Below are positions 17,836 to 25,381 of a stretch of DNA of 64,000 nucleotides, one piece after another. A model generated the notes under the pieces. That model was not told where the DNA came from. It made no database searches and saw only the letters and a program-made list of their open reading frames with translations. The stretch comes from Ureibacillus composti. Lineage in GTDB: Bacteria > Bacillota > Bacilli > Bacillales_A > Planococcaceae. The DNA is taken from NCBI GenBank assembly GCA_030348875.1, contig JAUCEP010000002.1, forward strand, positions 2,931,001-2,995,000, written 5' to 3'. The first letter of the stretch is position 1, and each line of letters opens with the position of its first letter. The position numbers and the translations under genes were made by a program.

Positions 17836-18384
17836 ATGAAATCAAAAACATACGCTTATGTAATTACTGCATTTGGTGCAGCCATCATTGCTGTACTTGC
17901 ACAAATTACCATTCCACTACCACTTGTGCCAATTACAGGTCAAACACTGGCAGTTGGGCTAATTGTAACAATCTTAGGAACAAGATATGGAACACTTGCA
18001 GTACTATTGTATATTTTGCTTGGGGCAATTGGGCTACCTGTTTATTCAGGATTCTCAGGAGGTCTTGGCATCTTAGTTGGTCCAACTGGTGGTTATATCA
18101 TTGGATTTTTAGTCCAGGCATACATTATGGGGATTTATATGGATTACTTCGGCAAAACTTATCCTCAAGCAATTGTGTCAAATTTAATCGGGATGGTTAT
18201 TACCCTTACATTTGGTACCGTTTGGTTAAAATTTTTAGGGGATTTAACTTGGACTGCCGCTTTTATGGGCGGAGTCGCACCATTTATTATTGTAGGAATC
18301 ATTAAAGCTATTCTAGCAGCTTGGTTAGGTATTCTTGTTCGTAATCGATTATCTAATGCAAGACTACTAGATTCACTGGCTTAA
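17836..18384 (+). CDS. bioY: biotin transporter substrate-binding subunit
   Basis: BioY is the integral-membrane S component of an ECF importer for biotin, or a solitary transporter. The 182 residues contain about six hydrophobic segments and the family blocks ITIPLPLVPITGQTLAV (about 25-41), FSGGLGILVGPTGGYIIGF and a C-terminal helix. The start has AGAGGG upstream. It stands as a single-gene unit between a BirA-like operator and a terminator. No ECF ATPase or T component is nearby, as is usual when shared energising modules are encoded elsewhere. Confidence 0.93.
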   Translation: MKSKTYAYVITAFGAAIIAVLAQITIPLPLVPITGQTLAVGLIVTILGTRYGTLAVLLYILLGAIGLPVYSGFSGGLGILVGPTGGYIIGFLVQAYIMGIYMDYFGKTYPQAIVSNLIGMVITLTFGTVWLKFLGDLTWTAAFMGGVAPFIIVGIIKAILAAWLGILVRNRLSNARLLDSLA

Positions 18385-18735
18385 AAAATTCGGTGAAATA
18401 TAGTTTTTCGCAACTATATGAAAGAGGTCCTTCATGAGTAAATTGGTTCTCTTAATAGGCAAATCAGTAAATAATAATACAAATGGGGTAGGAAATCGCA
18501 GTGATTTTCTCACCCCATTTTTCTATATCACCTTATTTGGTAAATCAACAATAAAATCACAAGATTATCACTATATAAAATGACAACTTACATATAGATC
18601 TTCACTATTTTGATAATTGGATTCCGAAATAAATAAAGCATGGCATTCTTTTACGATTGCCATGCTTTCTTCATCTTTAATCTGTTACTTTTGTTTCTCA
18701 AAGATGAACCCGTCATTTTATGGAAAATCTCTTTT
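18385..18735. other. intergenic between bioY and the HAD gene, two terminators
   Basis: The plus-strand bioY terminator is at 18481-18523: AAATGGGGT pairs with ACCCCATTT, then T residues. The minus-strand terminator of the HAD gene is at 18635-18668: AAAGCATGGCA pairs with TGCCATGCTTT, with T-rich sequence on the minus strand. The rest is AT-rich with nothing recognised. Confidence 0.7.
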
Positions 18736-19293
18736 TCAACTATTAATTATAAAATCATTCCAATTGTTCACTCGAGGTATATCAACATTTTGATTGTAGG
18801 ATTGATCTTTTACATAAACTTTCGTTGAAACATCAAATAACGTTTCTAGAACCGCCGGCTTATCATCAAAGTAATAATCCAGCTTTAAATTTTTGATAAT
18901 ATCCATTTTTTCATGATCTTGCATTCCACAATAAAAGTTTGCATGAATGACAGGAAATCCTTTTTCTTTTACCCAGTGTAGTGTTTTTAAACAATATTCT
19001 TTAGGTCGTGATGTAATATAGAAAATTTCATGTCCTTCTCTTTGAAGTTTCGTTAAAAACTCAATAGCTCCATCAAAAGCCGGACAATCGGTAAAGTAGA
19101 TTTCCTCTAATAGGCTAGTCCACATTTTACCTCCTGCTTCTTTTTCCAACCCAAAAGCCTCGTGAATTTCAACTGTCTTTAAAGCCCGAAAAATATCGAG
19201 ACTGACATTTTGGTTTAACTTTCGATTATATAAATGGAATGCGTGTTCTCTTAAGTTAATTAATGTATCATCAATATCAAAACCAAATCTCAC
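18736..19293 (-). CDS. HAD-superfamily phosphatase, 5'-nucleotidase-like (NT5C type)
   Basis: The 185-residue protein opens MRFGFDIDDTLINL, with the nucleophile and acid aspartates of the HAD fold at residues 6 and 8. ITSRP (about residue 95) is motif II, and YYFDDKP (about 140-146) is the closing acidic motif. This pattern matches deoxyribonucleotidase-type members. It is the last gene of a four-gene minus-strand unit with ribA, ribD and a flavin monooxygenase (18 bases from the monooxygenase). Riboflavin-type pathways need a HAD phosphatase after RibD to remove the phosphate from the ribityl- or ribosyl-aminopyrimidine, so dephosphorylation of the pathway intermediate is a reasonable inference, not shown. 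Confidence 0.78.
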   Translation of the reverse strand: MRFGFDIDDTLINLREHAFHLYNRKLNQNVSLDIFRALKTVEIHEAFGLEKEAGGKMWTSLLEEIYFTDCPAFDGAIEFLTKLQREGHEIFYITSRPKEYCLKTLHWVKEKGFPVIHANFYCGMQDHEKMDIIKNLKLDYYFDDKPAVLETLFDVSTKVYVKDQSYNQNVDIPRVNNWNDFIINS

Positions 19294-19311
19294 TTTAAAC
19301 CTACTCTCTTA

Positions 19312-20391
19312 TCAATAAATCACAAATTGAGTTGCAAAAGTTTTTTCTTTTTCAACTTGTATTGCTTGCAACTTTTCCACTTCTTTTTTTCTTTGTGTAG
19401 CACAATTAGTGAAGTCAAGTTGTGTAATTGTATCTTTTGAAATGAGTTCAGCTAATGTGTCAGCATCTTTTAATGAACTGTTTAGGCCAAACGCCCCTGT
19501 TGGCGTCATTGTATGTACAGCATCACCAATTAACGCGACACCATTACGTCCCCAAGTTTCAGCAAAGTTACTATGCACATCTAATAAAACGAAGTCATTC
19601 CAGGATTGGATATTTTCACGCACACTTTCCTCTAACTCCGGGAATGCCTCAATTAAATTTTCAATGAATGGAGTAAACGGTTGTTTTCTTAATTCAGGAA
19701 ATGAACCTTCTGCAATATTCCAGCCAATTTGAATAAACCCTTTTGCTTGGGTAAATAAAGATAATTGAGCTCCGTCAATTAACGCCATTTTTATTGATGG
19801 ATTCCATCCTTTTGGCGCTGGAATCCTAGCCCACAATAAATCATAACCATGCTTCCGTTTTTCTATTTCAATGCCTACTTTTTTACGAATGGTAGAGTAT
19901 CTTCCATCTGCCCCAATAATTAAGTTGCTCTCAATCTCCACTTCTTCTTTACCCTTTAACGCTTTTACACCAATAAATCGCCCATTTTCATCTTCAATTA
20001 AATCCGTAACCTTTGTACTTGTCATTAACGTAAAGTTTGGATATTTTTCAGCTTCTTGAAGGATCACAGATAGTAAATGGGCCTGTGGTACATGAATTCC
20101 TAAATGACCTATTTCAGGTGCTGGTTGGACGGTTTTAATCAACCGACCCTTTTCCCAATATTCAAGTGTTTCCATGCGAAGTAATCCACGTTTCTCAATA
20201 TCGTCAAACAATCCGTGTTTTTTTAATATTTCTTCGCCTTCTTCATTTAAATGTTCACCACGGAATTCTTTTGCAATCTCTTTATGTCGTTCAAGTAAAA
20301 TAACAGATAGACCTTTTTTAGCTAATAAGTAAGCTAGTAAGGCGCCACCTGGTCCTGCTCCAACAACACATATATCTGCCTTGTCTGTCAT
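19312..20391 (-). CDS. FAD-dependent monooxygenase (PHBH/UbiH type)
   Basis: A 359-residue flavoprotein hydroxylase. The FAD motif GAGPGGALLAYLLAKKGLSV is at about 11-30, the DG motif IIGADGRYSTIR at about 160, and GDAVHTMTPTGAFGLN near 280. It starts in the ATGA overlap with the end of ribD, so it is translationally coupled to a flavin/pyrimidine pathway gene. Family members hydroxylate aromatic or heteroaromatic rings using NAD(P)H and O2. The neighbourhood suggests a diaminopyrimidine, pterin-like or flavin-like substrate. The exact reaction is unknown. Confidence 0.82.
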   Translation of the reverse strand: MTDKADICVVGAGPGGALLAYLLAKKGLSVILLERHKEIAKEFRGEHLNEEGEEILKKHGLFDDIEKRGLLRMETLEYWEKGRLIKTVQPAPEIGHLGIHVPQAHLLSVILQEAEKYPNFTLMTSTKVTDLIEDENGRFIGVKALKGKEEVEIESNLIIGADGRYSTIRKKVGIEIEKRKHGYDLLWARIPAPKGWNPSIKMALIDGAQLSLFTQAKGFIQIGWNIAEGSFPELRKQPFTPFIENLIEAFPELEESVRENIQSWNDFVLLDVHSNFAETWGRNGVALIGDAVHTMTPTGAFGLNSSLKDADTLAELISKDTITQLDFTNCATQRKKEVEKLQAIQVEKEKTFATQFVIY

Positions 20392-21497
20392 TTGATTTCA
20401 CCTTGCTTTGGATATGCAACAATACATAAATCTTTCCCAACTTTTTCAACGTCATCAAATTCTAATTCAAGTGCATCATCCATAGTATCAACATCTACTC
20501 CAGTGAAAGGGGGTTTTGAATTTTTCCCACCAATTATTTTTGGAGCAATATAAATAAAGAATTTATTAATTAATCCTGTACGAAGGAAAGAAGCATTAAT
20601 TTCTCCCCCACCTTCAACAAGTACATCTGTAATACCCATTTCATATAATCTGCTCAGCATTTCATCTAAATTTAACCCATGTTCATTTTTAGATACAGCA
20701 AGAACTGTAGCACCCTTTTCTTCAACAGCTTCCACTTTTGAAGTATCCACTTCCAAAGACGTTACAATGATTGTTTTTGCTTCTTCCGTTTGTAAAACAG
20801 TTGAATTTAAAGGAATACGAAGGTTACTATCTAGAATGATACGAATTGGATTTTTCCCTTCACGTTCTGGTAAACGTGTTGTTAGCGAAGGATTGTCCGC
20901 CAACACTGTACCAACCCCAACTAATATAGCATCTACTTCATCACGAAGTTCATGAACTTGATGTCTCGCTTCTTCGCCTGTAATCCATTTTGAATGACCA
21001 GTATGTGTAGCTATTTTTCCATCTGCTGTCATAGCAAACTTTGAAATAACAAAAGGACGACTCGTTAGCATATTATGAATAAAACGTTCATTCAATTTAC
21101 GCGCTTCTTTTTCAAGAATACCTACTTCTACTTCAATCCCTGCGTCTTCAATCATTCGAATACCTCGACCAGCAACAGAAGGGTTTGGATCAGTTGTCGC
21201 AACAACAACACGACTCACTTTAGATTCTATTACCAATTTTGCACAAGGTGGTGTTTTTCCATAATGGGAGCACGGTTCTAAAGTGACATATAAAGTGGCG
21301 CCATTTGCATGTTCACCTGCCATGTTAAATGCATGTACCTCGGCATGAGGTTCACCAGCTTTTCGGTGTAGTCCAGTGCCTACAATAACACCATTCTTCA
21401 CTAGTACTGCACCTACAACAGGATTAGGATTTGTATTACCTTTTGCAGTAGCAGCTAATTGTAATGCGAGTTGCATATAGTCTTGATCTGTTTTCAA
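20388..21497 (-). CDS. ribD: bifunctional diaminohydroxyphosphoribosylaminopyrimidine deaminase / reductase
   Basis: RibD deaminates the pyrimidine product of GTP cyclohydrolase II and then reduces its ribosyl side chain. The N-terminal deaminase has the zinc motif HAEVHA and PCSHYGKTPPC; the C-terminal reductase has KFAMTADGKIATHTGHSKWIT and DVLVEGGGEINASFL. Both domains are complete, about 369 residues. I prefer the TTG start at 21497 (MKTDQDYMQLAL) behind AAGGGAGATG, rather than the TTG at 21521 that overlaps ribA. It follows ribA and precedes the monooxygenase with a 4-base overlap. Late riboflavin genes (ribE, ribH) are absent from the window. Confidence 0.92.
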   Translation of the reverse strand: MKTDQDYMQLALQLAATAKGNTNPNPVVGAVLVKNGVIVGTGLHRKAGEPHAEVHAFNMAGEHANGATLYVTLEPCSHYGKTPPCAKLVIESKVSRVVVATTDPNPSVAGRGIRMIEDAGIEVEVGILEKEARKLNERFIHNMLTSRPFVISKFAMTADGKIATHTGHSKWITGEEARHQVHELRDEVDAILVGVGTVLADNPSLTTRLPEREGKNPIRIILDSNLRIPLNSTVLQTEEAKTIIVTSLEVDTSKVEAVEEKGATVLAVSKNEHGLNLDEMLSRLYEMGITDVLVEGGGEINASFLRTGLINKFFIYIAPKIIGGKNSKPPFTGVDVDTMDDALELEFDDVEKVGKDLCIVAYPKQGEIK

Positions 21498-21513
21498 ATT
21501 TCTTACATCTCCC

Positions 21514-22266
21514 TTAAACAAGTAAAGTAGGATTTTTCTCCAAAATATGGCCAGATTTTTCTACCTTGGTTTGTAAATAAAAACGGTTTGTCTCTGTTAG
21601 CCCTCCCCATAATGGAATATGGTTATGTGCTAATAAACCGTGTTGTTTTAATGCTTCTAATTTTTTAGGGTTATTTGTAATTAACGTAACAGGTTTTGAA
21701 CGAAGAGTTTCTAAAACTCGAATTGCTTCTTCATATGATCGTGTATCATCTTCGAATCCTATTGCATGATTCGCTTCAACTGTATCTAAACCGTCTTCTT
21801 GCAATAAATATGCTAATGATTTAGAGAACAAGCCTATTCCACGACCCTCGTGATTTGCTAAATAGAAAATCGCGCCACAGCCATGTTCTACAACCATTTT
21901 CATGGATTCATGCAATTGATATCCACAATCGCAACGTTGACTACCAAATATATCACCAGTATGGCATATACTATGCATACGAATTAAAGCATCTTCTTCC
22001 TGTTTAAAATCACCATAAACTAAGACTGAAGACTGTTGGGTTGAAGCTAAATCTGCATGTACAATATTTTCTAGTACTTCATCTTTAGTTTTAATAGTTG
22101 CATCTATTTTTAACCAAGAATACCATTGAAATGTAGCATGAAAATCGCCTTGTTTAATAGGTAATTTTACTGGACCTACAATACATATATTATGTTCTTT
22201 ATCTAAATTAACAATTTGCATTTTTTCGAATAGGACATCTTTTTTATCTATAGTTAAATTTATCAT
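21514..22266 (-). CDS. ribA: GTP cyclohydrolase II (stand-alone)
   Basis: GTP cyclohydrolase II opens GTP to a phosphoribosyl-diaminopyrimidine, formate and pyrophosphate. The catalytic core is clear: HSICHTGDIFGSQRCDCG with the three zinc cysteines (about 118-131), HEGRGIGL, TVEANHAIGF and LITNNPKKLEAL. It is 250 residues, not fused to the dihydroxybutanone-phosphate synthase domain (RibB) that most Firmicutes carry, and has a divergent 80-residue N-terminus. It heads a four-gene unit with ribD, a monooxygenase and a HAD phosphatase. No FMN riboswitch precedes it, unlike housekeeping riboflavin operons. A role in a dedicated pathway, comparable to toxoflavin synthesis, which reuses RibA/RibD-type enzymes, is inferred. 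Confidence 0.9.
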   Translation of the reverse strand: MINLTIDKKDVLFEKMQIVNLDKEHNICIVGPVKLPIKQGDFHATFQWYSWLKIDATIKTKDEVLENIVHADLASTQQSSVLVYGDFKQEEDALIRMHSICHTGDIFGSQRCDCGYQLHESMKMVVEHGCGAIFYLANHEGRGIGLFSKSLAYLLQEDGLDTVEANHAIGFEDDTRSYEEAIRVLETLRSKPVTLITNNPKKLEALKQHGLLAHNHIPLWGGLTETNRFYLQTKVEKSGHILEKNPTLLV

Positions 22267-22328
22267 TTCTAATCACCAGTTCTTTATAGTTTTTAGGTCG
22301 GCATTTACTTAAATAGTAAATTAGTTTC

Positions 22329-22375
22329 AGTTACTTTTCGTAACTAAGTATAGTGCAGTAACTAAATGTAGTCAA
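22329..22375 (-). promoter_or_regulatory. ribA-operon promoter with GTAACT repeats
   Basis: On the minus strand TTGACT (22375-22370), 17 bases, TATACT (22352-22347) form a strong promoter. Around it are three copies of GTAACT/AGTTAC: an inverted pair AGTTAC-N5-GTAACT at 22329-22345 just after the -10, and another GTAACTAA at 22358-22365, 18 bases from its neighbour. Such TTAC/GTAA dyads recall the operators of HxlR (MarR/DUF24) family repressors. No regulator gene of that type is in the window. Confidence 0.55.
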
Positions 22376-22629
22376 TAAAATATATGAATCCCTATTTCTT
22401 CAATAGGAATTTATTTGGAGCATTTTTACTATATATGGAGTTTAGAAAAAAAGCAAAATTGCATCCTTAAACATAATCATACTAAAAATTCCCCTTTTTC
22501 TCTCCTATTTTAGTCTCACTTTTAGAAAATCCCATTTTCAATTTTGTTTAGCCCTTCTTTTAGGTGTAATAAGCATAGAATGATATTAAATGAGACTTAC
22601 AAACATTAAGAAGTGAAAGAAGGTGTCAT
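22376..22629. other. intergenic between ribA operon and degV
   Basis: AT-rich spacer between divergent genes. Beyond the ribA-operon promoter (listed separately) I find no riboswitch or gene. The start region of the degV frame is marked by AGAAGGTG at 22616-22624. Confidence 0.5.
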
Positions 22630-23484
22630 TTGGGTATGGTAGAAAAGATTGCATGGGTAACCGATACAGCTGCATTACTAGACGATGAGTTTATTAAAAA
22701 GAATCATATATATGAAATTCCAATTGTTGTAATTTTTGAAGAAGGCCCTTATCGGGAATAAGTGGAGTTAAAAATATCAGAGTTTTACGATAAATTACGG
22801 GCTGCAAAAAAATTGCCAACCACTTCTCAACCGGTTTTTGGAGAGTTGGTAGAATTATACGAACAATTAAAAGCGGATGGTTATACATGTGCAATAGCCG
22901 TTCATCCATCAAGTAAATTATCCAATACACTTGAGAGCTCAGCAGCTGCTGCAAAACAAGTAGGTTTTCCTATTTATGCGATTGATTCCAAAATGATTTC
23001 TTATCCGATGATGAAATTACTTGAAGAAGGTATTAAACTTGAAAAAGATGGAGTTTTTGCTGCCGATATCGTCCGACACTTAGAAAAAATGGCCGATCAA
23101 GCAGTTTTATGCGGGATTCCATCAAATCTTAAACAACTCCATAAAAGTGGCAGGGTTCCTGGAATTGCAGCCGTCATAGGCAATCTCATACAACTAAAAT
23201 TAATTCTTTACTTTGAAAACGGTCAAGTCACCCTTAAAGAGAAGGTACGTACAATGAAGCGAGCAAAGGAATATGTTGTCTCATTACTTAATGAAGATTT
23301 GAAAAACTCAAAAATTCCAGAAGTGGCCATCATCCATTGCAATAATCAAACCGACGCTCTAAAATGGCAACTAGAATTGCAATCCCAATTCCCTTCCATT
23401 TCATTTGTTATTTATCCTTTAAGTCCTGCGATTGCAGTTCACGCAGGCGAAGGAACAACTGGTTTAAGTTGGATGAAGATATAG
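22630..23484 (+). pseudogene. DegV-family fatty-acid-binding protein with in-frame stop
   Basis: DegV proteins bind fatty acids; some (FakB) present them to the kinase FakA. The reading frame starts at TTG 22630 (or ATG 22636) with KIAWVTDTAALLDDEF, the family N-terminus, reaches EEGPYRE and then meets TAA at 22759-22761. In the same frame directly after the stop it continues VELKISEFYDKLRAAKKLPTTSQP and on to a normal C-terminus, RSGRVPGI-like loop (KSGRVPGIAAV) and SPAIAVHAGEGTTGLSW. So one nonsense codon at residue 44 interrupts an otherwise intact gene of about 284 codons. A GTG right after the stop could reinitiate, but lacks a good ribosome binding site and the N-terminal strand would be missing. 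Confidence 0.85.
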
Positions 23485-23493
23485 AATAAAAAT

Positions 23494-23527
23494 GGCTCTC
23501 CAGAACACCCTTCTGTTGAGCCTTTTA
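23494..23527. terminator. terminator between degV and the exonuclease gene
   Basis: GGCTC-TC-CAGAA (from 23497) pairs with TTCTG-TT-GAGCC, followed by TTTT. Its position between convergent genes allows use from both sides, though the T-run is short. Confidence 0.5.
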
Positions 23528-23570
23528 AATGTCCTCATTATAAATGGAGTAGTGCTTAGATATCATATTT

Positions 23571-24290
23571 CTATAATCTAGCAAAACGATTATAAACATC
23601 ATTAAGAGTTTCACACCCTATCTGTTGCACTTTTTCCACATAAATACTCCAAAGCTTTGCAGTCATTATTGCATCTCCTAATGCGTGATGGCGATTTTCA
23701 ATAGGAATTCCATTATGCTGGCACAGACTTTCTAACGAAATAAGGTTCAAATTAGGTTCAACGATTTTATATAGGAATGAAGTATCTACAATTCGATGTT
23801 TAAATGGAGTGCGGAATTGTTTAGAACTCACATACTGCAAAAAACTTTTTTCATGACTAGCATGATGAGCGACGAATGTATGATCTTTAGCGTATTGGAA
23901 AAACTTAATCATCACTTCTGCTAGTGGAGGAGCATCTTTTACTTGTTCATTTGTAATACCCGTTAATTGTTGAATTTCATCCGGTATTACTTCACCATAC
24001 TGAACTAGTGAGTAAAATGTTTCACCTTCTAATATTTCTGAACCACGCATCTTTGTCGCACCAATTGAAAGTATTGAATCCCCTTTTTCAGGAAAAAAAC
24101 CTGTTGTTTCAATATCAAATACAACGACATGTAAGTTTTGTAATGCAACATTCAATTCTTCTTGATTAATTTCTTTCTGTAAATGTCTTAAATAGGCTAT
24201 TTGTTGCGAATTTTGAATTCCACCTAGCCCATTATGCGTTCGTTTCCCTTGAATTCCTCTTAACAATTGCAAAAATGGTTCAAATGCCAC
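23571..24290 (-). CDS. DnaQ/PolC-epsilon-type 3'-5' exonuclease
   Basis: A 239-residue protein with a DEDDh exonuclease domain from about residue 50: VVVFDIETTGFFP (ExoI), FVAHHASHEKSFL (ExoII) and HHALGDAIMTAKLW (ExoIII with His and Asp). The first 50 residues are a basic leader without a recognised domain. It follows a GlnD-like nucleotidyltransferase by 37 bases on the same strand, a pairing seen with DUF294-type proteins in other bacteria, where the exonuclease is often fused or adjacent. The target, DNA or RNA, is unknown. It is not a replicative polymerase subunit. Confidence 0.8.
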   Translation of the reverse strand: MAFEPFLQLLRGIQGKRTHNGLGGIQNSQQIAYLRHLQKEINQEELNVALQNLHVVVFDIETTGFFPEKGDSILSIGATKMRGSEILEGETFYSLVQYGEVIPDEIQQLTGITNEQVKDAPPLAEVMIKFFQYAKDHTFVAHHASHEKSFLQYVSSKQFRTPFKHRIVDTSFLYKIVEPNLNLISLESLCQHNGIPIENRHHALGDAIMTAKLWSIYVEKVQQIGCETLNDVYNRFARL

Positions 24291-24327
24291 ACCAAATCAC
24301 CTTTTTTCTTTTTCATCTACATAATTT

Positions 24328-25293
24328 TTATGTCCTAGTGTAAGACAAAGTAAGCTGAATCACTTCATCATGTAATCTTTTTCCATCTTTAATAATGCGT
24401 TTAATTATTTTCCGATCTTCTTTGGATATTTTTTTTATTTTTATATAATGTGTATCCATATAATCTTCACCTTGTAAAAGTGATAGTCGATATTGTAATA
24501 GTAGTTTAAAATTAACTTCACAATCTCTTAATAACTCTTCATAGCCAAAATGAATCAGTCGTCTCATTCTCTCGAGTGTTGATGTTTCGTAAATCCCTTC
24601 TTTTATCGAAAGCAGTCTAATGGCATTTACATACGGCAAAAACGCAGAGTATTTCAAGTTAACACACCCTTGATATGGGCCATATTGTTCAACAATAATC
24701 TTCCCCATCGGACCAATCCCATTTTTTAAATGCATGATGTTTGCTATAAATCTTCTTAATAGCATTGGGTGTTCTAATTGGTATTGATATATTAATTGTT
24801 TTAACTGCAGTATATAATTTATCTTTCCAAATAACGTTCGAGCATCATAAAAAATTTGTAAATAACGAATTGCTTCCCAACTCTCTTTATCCATCCATTC
24901 CCGAATCTGTTGTTGCCAATCGTGTAGGGATTTACACCATATCGGATTAGAACTCATAATATTTCCTTTACAAAATGGGTAACCTATCCAATCTAGACCA
25001 TAAGAAATTTCCTCACCTAACTTCCTAAAATAAGCATCATTCTCTTCATTTGAAAATTCATAAATAATACCGTGATCTTGATCGCTAATGACGCCTTGTT
25101 CAAAACGTCCTCCACTTCCTGTAATGAACCACGTAAATTCACAAGGAGGCTTAATATTTCCCATTTTACTTTGGGCTACTTCTAATACTTTAAGCATTAC
25201 TTGATCATGAAAATTATTTATTAAAACAGAATCAGACAGGAAGCTTGGAATGTTCTCATCTTTCCATATCTTTATAGATTCATATGTTTTCAC
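24328..25293 (-). CDS. DUF294 nucleotidyltransferase-like (GlnD-related) protein
   Basis: The 321 residues contain the GlnD/DUF294 nucleotidyltransferase signature ITGSGGRFEQGVISDQDHG (about 56-74), with the metal-binding DQD, and a C-terminal DUF294 helical region (about 150-310). CBS domains that often precede this module are absent. It lies directly downstream of the ammonium transporter gene, separated by a terminator, and upstream of an exonuclease gene. GlnD uridylylates PII protein in other phyla; since no glnK is beside amt here, a nitrogen-related role is only a guess from position. Confidence 0.75.
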   Translation of the reverse strand: MKTYESIKIWKDENIPSFLSDSVLINNFHDQVMLKVLEVAQSKMGNIKPPCEFTWFITGSGGRFEQGVISDQDHGIIYEFSNEENDAYFRKLGEEISYGLDWIGYPFCKGNIMSSNPIWCKSLHDWQQQIREWMDKESWEAIRYLQIFYDARTLFGKINYILQLKQLIYQYQLEHPMLLRRFIANIMHLKNGIGPMGKIIVEQYGPYQGCVNLKYSAFLPYVNAIRLLSIKEGIYETSTLERMRRLIHFGYEELLRDCEVNFKLLLQYRLSLLQGEDYMDTHYIKIKKISKEDRKIIKRIIKDGKRLHDEVIQLTLSYTRT

Positions 25294-25317
25294 AATGGCA
25301 CTTCCTTTTTATTAAGT

Positions 25318-25348
25318 AAAAAGCCTCTAATAAATAGAGGCTTTTTGT
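25318..25348. terminator. terminator between amt and the DUF294 gene
   Basis: AAAAAGCCTCTA (25318-25329) pairs perfectly with TAGAGGCTTTTT (25335-25346). It lies 34 bases after the amt stop on the minus strand, so amt transcription largely ends before the DUF294 gene. Confidence 0.85.
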
Positions 25349-25381
25349 TTATCATTATAATTGAATTTTGATATTAGTAGA

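Noticed and set aside
18435-18584. 49-codon plus-strand frame after bioY (MSKLVLLIGKS...)
   Set aside because: An AGAGGT precedes it, but the frame spans the bioY terminator stem and shows no conserved look, so it is probably chance.
22267-22629. FMN riboswitch before ribA
   Set aside because: The conserved blocks of the element (the GGGGCAGGGTG-type segment and its partners) are absent; only promoter and repeat sequences are seen.
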